From Thermoplasmata archaeon (lineage in GTDB: Archaea; Thermoplasmatota; Thermoplasmata; Thermoplasmatales; Thermoplasmataceae), in NCBI GenBank assembly GCA_021799315.1, contig JAJZAR010000001.1, positions 1 through 35,808 of the forward strand: 35,808 bases of DNA, written 5' to 3'. The position numbers and the translations under genes were made by a program. Shown piece by piece: positions 1 to 6,915 of this stretch. The notes beneath the pieces are model-generated. The model saw only the letters and a list, made by a program, of their open reading frames with translations. It had not been told where the DNA came from and did no database searches. How positions within the stretch are numbered: the stretch's first letter is position 1; each line of letters begins with the position of its first letter.

Positions 1-1070
1 TTTATTCTTGTACAGGTGTTTCTAAGGAGGAGTTCATGGAATGTGCATACATAAGTTCCTATCTGGATGAAACAAGAGAAGGAATCTCAGTAATAAATCT
101 CATAAAAAAACAATCTCCTGATATAAAAATAGAAAAAATTCAGGGCGGAGAGTACATCCCTTTCTCTTCCAATACAAAATACAGTGGTGTGAAGCTGAAC
201 GGCCATGAATATCTTAAAGGTTCTCCAACCGTTATGTGGTCTATCACAGGAGTGAGGGATAATTTCGTTGAGGCCATATGTGTTGAAATTTCCAGCAGAG
301 GCGGAACTGCAATGGTTCTTGCAAAGGATAAGAAAATTGTTGGAGCCATAGAGTTTAACGATATAATCAAACCCTGGATAAATGAACGAATTGTTTCCAT
401 GAAAACCATGAATATAAAAACTGTTATGTGCACTGGAGATAATGAACTAACGGCTGCCTATATTTCCAATGAAGCAGGACTTGATGAATTTGTAGCAAAT
501 ACCAAACCAGAAGACAAATACAATAAGGTTCAGGAGGAAAAAAATTTACAGAGGATGGTAGCAATGGTTGGCGATGGGACTAATGATGCGCCTGCTCTTG
601 CCCTTGCTGATGTGGGCCTCGCCATGAACAGTGGCACTCAGGCAGCCAAGGATGCTGCAAACATGATTGATCTTGACAACGATCCCACAAAGCTTATGGA
701 TGTCATATTCCTTGGAAAGCAGATATTGATCACCAGAGGATCTCTGACCACATTCAGTTTAGCCAATGACATTTCTAAATATTTTGTAATTATTCCGGCA
801 ATTTTCTATGCATTTCCGGCCCTTGCTTACATAAATCTTCTTGGATTCACCGATCCGTTGCTAGCAATAACATCGGCTCTCATATTCAATACAATTATTA
901 TACCTCTCCTCATCCCTCTGGCTCTGAGAGGGGTAAGATTCAGGCCCCTATCTGTTGATCAATTGTTAAAGCGAAATATAATCGTATATGGTCTTGGTGG
1001 AGTGATTCTTCCCTTTATTGCCATAGGGGCAATTTATCACATATTAATGGCGGTGGGTATACTATGGTAG
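1..1070 (+). CDS. kdpB: Potassium-transporting ATPase subunit B, C-terminal part (cut by window start)
   Basis: Catalytic P-type ATPase subunit of the Kdp high-affinity K+ pump in the cytoplasmic membrane. The frame is open from base 3, so the ATG at 36 is internal; about 355 of the usual ~680 residues are visible. The DKTGT phosphorylation loop should lie just upstream of the window. Seen directly: the nucleotide-domain KGSP motif, TGDN, and the hinge motif GDGTNDAPALALADVG followed by MNSGTQAAKDAANM and DPTKL, a run characteristic of KdpB rather than heavy-metal or Ca2+ pumps. The C-terminal third contains several membrane helices and ends in the KdpB-like block YGLGGVILPF. It overlaps kdpC by 7 nt, so the two are one operon. 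kdpA is expected upstream but is not in view. Confidence 0.96.
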   Translation, partial: YSCTGVSKEEFMECAYISSYLDETREGISVINLIKKQSPDIKIEKIQGGEYIPFSSNTKYSGVKLNGHEYLKGSPTVMWSITGVRDNFVEAICVEISSRGGTAMVLAKDKKIVGAIEFNDIIKPWINERIVSMKTMNIKTVMCTGDNELTAAYISNEAGLDEFVANTKPEDKYNKVQEEKNLQRMVAMVGDGTNDAPALALADVGLAMNSGTQAAKDAANMIDLDNDPTKLMDVIFLGKQILITRGSLTTFSLANDISKYFVIIPAIFYAFPALAYINLLGFTDPLLAITSALIFNTIIIPLLIPLALRGVRFRPLSVDQLLKRNIIVYGLGGVILPFIAIGAIYHILMAVGILW

Positions 1071-1714
1071 AGAAATTAAAACTAGGAAGATTGATAAGAA
1101 CATCAATTGTGCTTTCACTGGTTACAATGCTTCTACTGGGTGTTGTGATACCAACAGCTACTGCATTCATCTCTGAAAACGTTGATAGGTATGGTGCAAA
1201 TGGTAGTCAGGTTCATTTGGATGGCAAGGTGTATGGAAGTTATCTTCTGGCACAGGCGTTCAACGAATCTTATTTCTTTCAGCCCAGGCCTTCAGCCATA
1301 AATTACAACGAAACTCAATCCGGGTCAATATGCTGTTCTCCTAACACAAATGCTTCCATAAATCTTACAGAAAAAAATCTGAGGAATTTCGAGGAAATGA
1401 ATCCAAATATAACGCTTTCACAGATACCAGGCGAAGCCATAATGGATTCTGATTCAGGCCTTGACCCCAATGTACCTCTTTCTCTGGCTCTTCTTGAAGA
1501 ACCAAGAGTAGCAAAGGCTCTGGAGAACTTAGGAAATAAGTCTGGCGTTTCATTGGCGGGCATCGGAGTGCAGATTATGCATCTCATAAACACCAGCAAA
1601 AAGCAAAATTTCCCCATATTTGGCTCATACTATGTCAACACAATGTATCTGGATGTAAACATAATAGAAATTTTGCTCAATAAGGGTGTTATAAATCAAT
1701 CATCTCTTGATTAA
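1064..1714 (+). CDS. kdpC: Potassium-transporting ATPase subunit C
   Basis: Single-span accessory subunit of the Kdp pump. One N-terminal membrane helix (about residues 12-36) is followed by an extracytoplasmic domain. Family marks are GSYLLAQAF, YFFQPRPSAINY and SGLDPNVPLSLAL, which correspond to the KdpC blocks around YF..RPSA..Y and GSGLDP. The length, 216 residues, is normal to slightly long. The block that in most KdpC reads SGGSNLGP is here SGSICCSPN, with a Cys pair on the outer face and several N-x-S/T sequons around it. The start overlaps the kdpB stop by 7 nt, which implies translational coupling. The last 15 nt overlap the convergent stress-protein gene on the other strand. Confidence 0.95.
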   Translation: MVEKLKLGRLIRTSIVLSLVTMLLLGVVIPTATAFISENVDRYGANGSQVHLDGKVYGSYLLAQAFNESYFFQPRPSAINYNETQSGSICCSPNTNASINLTEKNLRNFEEMNPNITLSQIPGEAIMDSDSGLDPNVPLSLALLEEPRVAKALENLGNKSGVSLAGIGVQIMHLINTSKKQNFPIFGSYYVNTMYLDVNIIEILLNKGVINQSSLD

Positions 1715-2509
1715 TAGAGTGTCAACTTTTGATTCTCTGGAAATTCTTTTTATGTCTGCGTTTATTCTTACATTTGAATACTGATCTGGCCTTATTCCAA
1801 GAACCAAGAGGTTTGTAACATCATCGTCAATACTTGATATCACACTCGATCTCAGATCTGTCCCTTTCAGTTCTCTTAGCTCAAAATCTAAGTCCAATTC
1901 TTTCCATATTTCTGAATTCATTATTGTGGTGAATCCATGGATTTTCTTTGTGTCAAAGGATCTTGCATCGCAAAGGATAAACCTTGCATCGAGAACCTTT
2001 GAGAGAACAGCTCCCAAATATACAGACTTTCTAGAATTCAGACGCTCGCTCATGGGGACAAATATATTCCTATAAGGATATTTACTTCCCTTTGAGGCTA
2101 TCACAGCGGTTGTATTCTTGGAATGTTTCAATACATAATCTCCTATATTCCCGTAGACAGAACCAGAAACGCCAGTTCTTCCCCGGGAACTCATGAGTAC
2201 AAGATCATAATTTTTAGAGTTAGATTCCTTTACAATCCCATCCTTTATATTCTTGGCGCTTTGAATTTTTGGTATGACCTTTATACCCATATCTCTGGAT
2301 TCTTTATAGGCAGACATGACCACTGCAACCTTATCACTCCAGGTTACTTCTCTGATCATATCCTTAACAGTTAATGCTGTGACTTCGGATTGCATTTTCT
2401 TTGCAAATTCCCTGGCAATATTGAAAGCAATTTTAGAACTGTCCCCTTTTGCCATTGGCACGAGTATTCTTTCAATTTTTGCAAAATTTGAAGAAATCTG
2501 AGTCAGCAT
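1700..2509 (-). CDS. Tandem universal stress protein (UspA-like)
   Basis: Cytoplasmic protein of 269 residues with two Usp domains. Domain 1 (about 13-137) starts IERILVPMAKGDSS and ends with the ATP-binding signature G-x2-G-x9-G in SSRGRTG...GDYVLKHSKNTTAVI. Domain 2 (about 147-269) starts YRNIFVPMSERLNSRKS and ends in a degenerate version of the same block, DTLLIKR, without the glycine motif, so probably only domain 1 binds nucleotide. It converges on kdpC with a 15-nt tail overlap. Usp domains have a known link to Kdp: bacterial KdpD contains one, and a Usp-type protein (KdpQ/Cat3) lies in the haloarchaeal kdp operon. A role in potassium homeostasis is therefore a reasonable inference, but only from context. 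Confidence 0.88.
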   Translation of the reverse strand: MLTQISSNFAKIERILVPMAKGDSSKIAFNIAREFAKKMQSEVTALTVKDMIREVTWSDKVAVVMSAYKESRDMGIKVIPKIQSAKNIKDGIVKESNSKNYDLVLMSSRGRTGVSGSVYGNIGDYVLKHSKNTTAVIASKGSKYPYRNIFVPMSERLNSRKSVYLGAVLSKVLDARFILCDARSFDTKKIHGFTTIMNSEIWKELDLDFELRELKGTDLRSSVISSIDDDVTNLLVLGIRPDQYSNVRINADIKRISRESKVDTLLIKR

Positions 2510-2863
2510 GATACATTATTTCACAGTTATAGTAAATCTTTTCTATAACATCTACGTGTATAAATATGCACACCGTCAAGATATACAATAAGTCCACCAG
2601 ATCTCATTCATGGTATACACTTGTATAAATATTGATGAAGGGTATTTCGTAATGAGGATAGGATGCCAGCTTTTTCTTCTAATTTCGGCTTCCTAATTCT
2701 TAACTTGCACTTAGAAATTCTGGAGAATGGCATACGGATCAAAAATCCCTACAACTATTATTTCCAATTTAATTCATCATGATGTAAGGTTAGGGTGCCT
2801 ACCGCTAGCCGAAAATGAGATTTTAGCAAAGATATTTTTATAATTGAATTATATTGAAACAAT
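2510..2863. other. Intergenic region between divergent usp and membrane-protein genes
   Basis: 354 bases with no open frame of coding quality. It must hold the usp promoter (minus strand) and the promoter of the next gene (plus strand). A 14-base near-repeat, AC[G/T]TGTATAAATAT, occurs at 2554-2567 and 2619-2632 in the same orientation. Each copy contains a TATA-like core, so they may be promoter or regulator sites. No tRNA-like or box C/D-like structure was found. Confidence 0.5.
2834..2843 (+). promoter_or_regulatory. TATA box for a leaderless transcript
   Basis: The TATA-like string ATTTTTATAA is centred about 25 nt before the ATG at 2864. No Shine-Dalgarno sequence lies between them. This spacing puts the transcription start at or next to the start codon, the usual leaderless arrangement in Thermoplasmatales. 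Confidence 0.6.
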
Positions 2864-3409
2864 ATGAGTTCAAAAGCTTCGTTCAGATATTTCTTAACGT
2901 CATTAGGTGCACTCATAATAGCGCTATCCGGAGTACTTTTACTTCTTGCATTTTTTGTTACCAGACTTGCTGGACTATCATCCGTGGTTTTTTTCAATCC
3001 TACAAGCTTGGTTATTGTAGGCGTACCCCTAGTATTGGTAATTGTTGCTATTATGTTGATCATTCTGGCCATTGTTATATACAACGGAAGGCATCCAAAG
3101 AAGAGCAATGAAAATGTACTTAAAGGTGTCATTATTGTGTTGTTGGTCATTATCATACTCTCTCTGAATGGCGGATTCATTGTACCAGTGATTTCAGGTA
3201 AGGGAGACATAATATTGGCAATTGTTCCAATTATGTGGATCATTCTGTCTGTTGCCATATACGATACTGGGCGCACAAAGAAAAGCAGAGGAAGAGAAGT
3301 TAACGGCGTCATTATTCTCCTATTAAGCATTGTAGTATTCTTCATGGGCGGAGGATTCATAATTGGGCCAGCAATTTCAGCCATAGGGGGAATATTACTC
3401 ATTCTCTGA
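2864..3409 (+). CDS. Small multi-spanning membrane protein with internal duplication
   Basis: Unrecognised 181-residue integral membrane protein. Residues 1-50 form an N-terminal helix pair beginning MSSKASFRYFLTSLGA. Two similar 60-residue units follow (about 55-114 and 115-174), each a hydrophobic helix, a short basic loop (YNGRHPKKS, then YDTGRTKKS exactly 60 residues later), a second helix and a Gly-rich GGGFI turn. About six membrane helices are expected. The second unit is nearly the same as the single unit of the paralogue at 3651, while the first is more diverged and lacks the RGREVNG part of the loop. No catalytic motif or cysteine is visible. The start is set by the TATA box 25 nt upstream and by alignment with the paralogue. 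A structural or stress role is possible but unsupported. Confidence 0.75.
   Translation: MSSKASFRYFLTSLGALIIALSGVLLLLAFFVTRLAGLSSVVFFNPTSLVIVGVPLVLVIVAIMLIILAIVIYNGRHPKKSNENVLKGVIIVLLVIIILSLNGGFIVPVISGKGDIILAIVPIMWIILSVAIYDTGRTKKSRGREVNGVIILLLSIVVFFMGGGFIIGPAISAIGGILLIL
3026..3385 (+). repeat. Two tandem 180-bp coding units
   Basis: Within the 181-residue membrane protein, units 3026-3205 and 3206-3385 are related at DNA level with a period of 180 bp: TTGGTAATTGTT at 3035 matches TTGGCAATTGTT at 3215, and ATGTTGATCATTCTG matches ATGTGGATCATTCTG at the same offset. The period is a whole number of codons (60), so the reading frame is kept. Confidence 0.8.
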
Positions 3410-3622
3410 GGCTCTACGGTTCAGCTTTAGTTTGCTCTACGTAATATATGAATGTGAGGACTGCTTCTGTTCTTGGCTTCACAATTCAGCACAATCAATT
3501 TCAATTCTTTGTGAATGGGAAAATTCCTAAAATGATATAAAGAGCCCATTAAGATTAATATCTAATTGAAGTGAGGTCATGGAGACTCTAAATTATTAAA
3601 AAACATGCTTTAATAAAAACAT

Positions 3623-3630
3623 CTATATAA
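3623..3630 (+). promoter_or_regulatory. TATA box for the paralogous membrane protein
   Basis: CTATATAA lies about 25 nt before the ATG at 3651, again with no Shine-Dalgarno, so a leaderless transcript is likely. This supports ATG 3651 over the in-frame TTG at 3645. Confidence 0.6.
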
Positions 3631-3650
3631 TCAAACTGTATCGGTTGATT

Positions 3651-4016
3651 ATGAGTTCAAACGCTTCATTAAGATATTTTCTAACTTCTTTAGGTGCATT
3701 CATAACTGTGATCTCCGGAATACTTTTATTGCTTGCAATTTTTATCACGGGTCTTGCAGGTCTTTCGTCCGTAATCTTTTTTAATCCTGCGGGTTTAGTT
3801 ATCGCTGGCGGATCAATATTATTAGCAATTATCCCAATTATATGGATCATTTTGGCTTTTGTCATATACAATTCAGGACACACAAGGAAAAGCAGAGGAA
3901 AGGAAGTTAACGGTGTTATTATTATCTTACTGAGCATCATAATCTTCTTTCTGGGTGGTGGATTCGTAATTGGACCCATAATATCTGGCATAGGTGGAGT
4001 TCTACTTATTCTTTGA
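3651..4016 (+). CDS. Small membrane protein, paralogue of the gene at 2864
   Basis: Unrecognised membrane protein of 121 residues with about four helices. The N-terminal 50 residues (MSSNASLRYFLTSLGAF...) and the C-terminal unit (IYNSGHTRKSRGKEVNG, then GGGFVIGP and GGVLLIL) are both very close to the 181-residue neighbour, which differs by one extra 60-residue unit. The pair therefore arose by gene duplication plus gain or loss of an internal unit. Each gene has its own TATA box and a spacer of about 240 bases between them, so they are likely transcribed separately. Function unknown. Confidence 0.75.
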   Translation: MSSNASLRYFLTSLGAFITVISGILLLLAIFITGLAGLSSVIFFNPAGLVIAGGSILLAIIPIIWIILAFVIYNSGHTRKSRGKEVNGVIIILLSIIIFFLGGGFVIGPIISGIGGVLLIL

Positions 4017-4023
4017 TTTTTTT
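4017..4023 (+). terminator. T-tract terminator
   Basis: Seven T residues directly follow the stop codon of the small membrane protein. Oligo-T on the coding strand is the usual archaeal intrinsic termination signal. Confidence 0.45.
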
Positions 4024-4058
4024 GTTGGCGGTTCATTGTATGGTGCAATGTGAACAGA

Positions 4059-4081
4059 AACGTTATGAAATCGAACGTTAT
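4059..4081 (+). repeat. Direct repeat AACGTTAT x2 before the HisA-like gene
   Basis: Two exact copies of AACGTTAT, at 4059-4066 and 4074-4081, start 15 nt apart and end just before the ATG at 4090. Each contains the palindrome AACGTT. The position near the expected transcription start suggests an operator, but this is inference. Confidence 0.35.
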
Positions 4082-4089
4082 TGACATCA

Positions 4090-4569
4090 ATGAAATGTCT
4101 CCTCGTTAATAAGGGCCGGATTAGTGGAATAAAAAATACAGATGACCTTGCTCGCGTTCCATATGATGAGGCATTTGTCATAGATCTGGATGCTATTTTC
4201 AGGCATCATTTTAACTTCAAACTTTATAATGAACTCTCCAAGTATGTGGAATTCACACTTATGGCCCTTCCGGAGACAGAGAATGACCTCATGGACATCA
4301 TTGTTTCAGGAGCTTCAAGAGTTGTAATAGGAGACGATCTGAATGTCAGCACAATCCAGAAATTTCTTGATATGACCGAGGAGATAGTTATGAGATGTGG
4401 AACTGAACAGAAAGCCATTATGTTCCATGCCATCAAGGGAAATATGTATCTGTCCTGCAGGACATATGATATACCCGGAGTTTTTTTCTATTATGGTCCA
4501 TTTTCAAAACAAGATTCAAATATTATTCCCTTGGAAGGCTTCCCGGATGAATTGAAGACGGACTGTTGA
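4090..4569 (+). CDS. HisA-like protein (short, divergent)
   Basis: 159-residue soluble protein, only weakly recognisable. The run AFVIDLDAIFRHHFNFKLYNEL resembles the YVADLDAI-x-G-x-N block of HisA-family (beta-alpha)8 barrels, and SGASRVVIGDDLNVSTIQKFL resembles the following phosphate-binding strand. It is much shorter than HisA (~240), so at best it is a partial or half-barrel homologue and is unlikely to be the histidine-pathway isomerase. ATG 4090 is preferred to the in-frame TTG at 4081. It lies 65 bp upstream of pyrD on the same strand. A TATA-like string near 4600-4610 suggests pyrD also has its own promoter. Confidence 0.45.
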   Translation: MKCLLVNKGRISGIKNTDDLARVPYDEAFVIDLDAIFRHHFNFKLYNELSKYVEFTLMALPETENDLMDIIVSGASRVVIGDDLNVSTIQKFLDMTEEIVMRCGTEQKAIMFHAIKGNMYLSCRTYDIPGVFFYYGPFSKQDSNIIPLEGFPDELKTDC

Positions 4570-4634
4570 CTTATTTTTGTATGGGAAAACAATGAAATCA
4601 TAAAATAATAAGGGAACATGGAGACTGGATATTG

Positions 4635-5537
4635 ATGCATAAACTACCGGTGAAGGTGGGAGGTCTTGAACTGAGCTCACCAGGAATGCTGGCATCCGGC
4701 ATTCTTGACGAGAATGGATATACAATGAAGAGAATTCTTGATGAAGGGGCTGGTGCAGTTGTTACGAAATCCATTGGCATGGAAGAGAGAAATGGATACA
4801 TGCCTCCAGTCGTGTTCGAGGGAAAAAACTGGTTACTGAATGCTATGGGATTGCCCAACCCAGGTATAGATCACTTCGAAGATGAAATAGTCATTGCAAA
4901 ACAGAGCGGTAAGCCGGTGATTGGAAGTATATTTGGATCCTCTGTGGATGATTTTCTTGTGCTGGGGCAGAAGATGGAATCCTTCGGAGTATCTGCGGTT
5001 GAGCTAAATCTGTCGTGCCCTCATGTGCGAGGTTATGGTTCTGAGGTTGGCAGTGATCCTGTACTTGTAAAGAATATTGTTAAGGAGTTAAAAGGGACTT
5101 TGTCCATACCTGTTTGGAGTAAATTGAGCCCTAATGTTACTTCTATTCTGGATATAGCCAGATCTGCTTCTGATTCTGACGCACTTGTTTTGATAAATAC
5201 TCTTAGGGGAATGGCCATAAACATTTATAACAGGATGCCAGTACTGACAAATGTTTACGGTGGCGTCTCAGGTTCCAGTATAAAGCCTGTGGGATTGAGG
5301 CTTGTCTATGAGGTAAGGAAAGAAATGGACATCGATATTATTGGTGTAGGCGGAATTGACAACCATGAGGATGCTCTTGAATATATCATGGCTGGAGCAA
5401 ATGCATTCCAGATAGGTACGGCTCTAATGCATCACGGTAGAAAGATTTTCAATGAGATTAATGTGGGTATAGGGGAATTTATGGCACATAATGGTGTGTC
5501 AGACCTTTCCAAGCTAGTGGGGCGTGCAGTACAATGA
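4635..5537 (+). CDS. pyrD: Dihydroorotate dehydrogenase, class 1B catalytic subunit
   Basis: Oxidises dihydroorotate to orotate with FMN, the fourth step of UMP synthesis. 300 residues, the normal length. Seen: TKSIG (Lys45), NAMGLPNPG (70-77), the active-site loop NLSCPH with Cys128 as the expected catalytic base, WSKLSPN (161-167), INTLRGM, and the phosphate-binding GVGGI (237-241) and IGTALMHHG. Cys rather than Ser at the catalytic position marks a class 1 enzyme, and the following pyrK gene shows it is the 1B (NAD-linked) type. ATG 4635 is chosen over TTG 4632. It overlaps pyrK by 4 nt. Confidence 0.95.
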   Translation: MHKLPVKVGGLELSSPGMLASGILDENGYTMKRILDEGAGAVVTKSIGMEERNGYMPPVVFEGKNWLLNAMGLPNPGIDHFEDEIVIAKQSGKPVIGSIFGSSVDDFLVLGQKMESFGVSAVELNLSCPHVRGYGSEVGSDPVLVKNIVKELKGTLSIPVWSKLSPNVTSILDIARSASDSDALVLINTLRGMAINIYNRMPVLTNVYGGVSGSSIKPVGLRLVYEVRKEMDIDIIGVGGIDNHEDALEYIMAGANAFQIGTALMHHGRKIFNEINVGIGEFMAHNGVSDLSKLVGRAVQ

Positions 5538-6280
5538 TGGATCGTATTATCATAGAGGAAGCGCACAGAGAGACGCCTACTGTTGTTTCACTTTACTTCA
5601 CATGGAATCTGGATGTGAAACCGGGCCAGTTTGTTATGGTATGGATTCCAGGTCTGGGAGAAGTTCCGATGTCACTATCAATGACAGGTCATAAAAAGTG
5701 TATCACTGTCAAGGCTTATGGTGAGAGCACAAGAAAGCTCTGTGAGTTGAAGAAGGGGGATTTTCTCTATCTGCGAGGTCCTTATGGAAAACCGTTCAGC
5801 AATGTAAAAGGGAAAAAATTACTGATGGGAGGCGGTTCAGGTATGGCTTCCCTGAGATCAATGATTGACGATCAATCAACGGGTCTTGTGGCTGCAAAAA
5901 CTGCGGAGGAAATTCTATTCGAGAAAGAATTCAAGGAAAAACAATTCATAACTGCTACAGAGGATGGTTCGAAAGGGATCAAAGGGATCATAACCGATGC
6001 AATGCAAAAAATTGATTTATCCTCTTTCGACATGATATATGTGTGCGGACCGGAAAGAATGCTAAAAGCAGTCTTCGATCGGTTAAAGGATATGAATGTC
6101 AGGGCGGAATTCTCTCTGGAAAGAAGTATGAAGTGCGGCATAGGCCTCTGTGACTCCTGCTCAATTAATGGGTTTCAGGTATGTCTTGACGGGCCCACAT
6201 TCTCACTTGATGAATTGAAATATATGGACGAGTTTGGTAGAACAAAGTTGCTTGCGTCAGGCAGGAGGGTAATGATCTGA
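5534..6280 (+). CDS. pyrK: Dihydroorotate dehydrogenase electron-transfer subunit
   Basis: Carries FAD and a [2Fe-2S] cluster and passes electrons from PyrD to NAD+. The N-terminal flavin domain has RGPYGKPF (81-88). The nucleotide domain has MGGGSGMASLRSM (98-110) and CGPERMLKAV (171-180). The C-terminal cluster motif is Cys201-x4-Cys206-x2-Cys209-x7-Cys217, in CGIGLCDSC followed by GFQVC. 248 residues, typical size. The usual flavin-binding R-P-x-S is replaced by VPMSLS near residue 44, a divergence also possible in other archaeal PyrK. ATGA overlap with pyrD implies a coupled heterotetramer. Confidence 0.94.
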   Translation: MMDRIIIEEAHRETPTVVSLYFTWNLDVKPGQFVMVWIPGLGEVPMSLSMTGHKKCITVKAYGESTRKLCELKKGDFLYLRGPYGKPFSNVKGKKLLMGGGSGMASLRSMIDDQSTGLVAAKTAEEILFEKEFKEKQFITATEDGSKGIKGIITDAMQKIDLSSFDMIYVCGPERMLKAVFDRLKDMNVRAEFSLERSMKCGIGLCDSCSINGFQVCLDGPTFSLDELKYMDEFGRTKLLASGRRVMI

Positions 6281-6285
6281 TTAAT

Positions 6286-6915
6286 ATGTTGCTGACAGAG
6301 AAATTTCACAGCCTTCAGGGGGAAGGATACCTAACAGGGGAACCCATGTATTTCATCAGAACAAATCTGTGCAATCTTAGGTGCGCATGGTGCGATACAA
6401 CTTATTCCTTTGAAAACGGAAGGGAGGAATCTTTAGACTCTTTGGTACAAGAGTGTGTTGCCACATGGGAGAAGTGGATATGTTTTACAGGTGGGGAACC
6501 AATGCTTCAGAGGGAAGCTCTGGATTTTATGAGGCAGGTCACTGCCGGTGGTAAGAAAGTTCTTCTTGAAACGGGAGGTTCCATGGACATTTCAAAGGTT
6601 ACCACGATTGAAGGTACAATGATAGATATGGATGTCAAATGCCCATCTTCCAAAGAGGAAAAAAGTATCAAACTTTCAAATCTTCAATATCTAAGGAATG
6701 AGGACTATTGTAAATTTGTTATACAGGATAAGACTGATTTTGAATACGCGGACAGTTTTATCAAAAGTCACAGGATGAACTGCGGGATCATATTTCAACC
6801 TGCATGGGGAACAGAATCCAGGTGGATTGCTGATGAAATAATGAAAAGAAAATTGCCTGTGCGGCTCATGATACAATCTCATAAAATTGTATTTGGAGAG
6901 GGGAGAGGTGTATGA
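6286..6915 (+). CDS. queE: 7-carboxy-7-deazaguanine synthase (radical SAM)
   Basis: Makes CDG from 6-carboxytetrahydropterin, a step toward preQ0 and, in archaea, the tRNA base archaeosine. The N-terminus FHSLQGEG is the QueE signature. The radical-SAM cluster motif is Cys29-x3-Cys33-x2-Cys36 in LCNLRCAWCDTTYSF. SAM-binding FTGGEPMLQ follows at 67-75, with LLETGGS and DMDVKCPSS later. 209 residues, normal for the family. It starts 5 nt after pyrK and overlaps pyrC by 4 nt, so it sits inside the pyrimidine operon. No other archaeosine gene is next to it. Confidence 0.93.
   Translation: MLLTEKFHSLQGEGYLTGEPMYFIRTNLCNLRCAWCDTTYSFENGREESLDSLVQECVATWEKWICFTGGEPMLQREALDFMRQVTAGGKKVLLETGGSMDISKVTTIEGTMIDMDVKCPSSKEEKSIKLSNLQYLRNEDYCKFVIQDKTDFEYADSFIKSHRMNCGIIFQPAWGTESRWIADEIMKRKLPVRLMIQSHKIVFGEGRGV

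Noticed and set aside
1..1070. Heavy-metal or Ca2+ P-type ATPase
   Set aside because: MNSGTQAAKDAANM, the short C-terminal helix set and the adjacent kdpC identify KdpB.
2758..3402. 214-codon minus-strand frame opposite the first small membrane protein
   Set aside because: It mirrors the hydrophobic codons of the plus-strand gene; the plus-strand protein has a paralogue with conserved sequence and a promoter.
3623..4090. 155-codon minus-strand frame opposite the second small membrane protein
   Set aside because: Same effect as above; the product is low-complexity Ile/Met/Pro and has no promoter.
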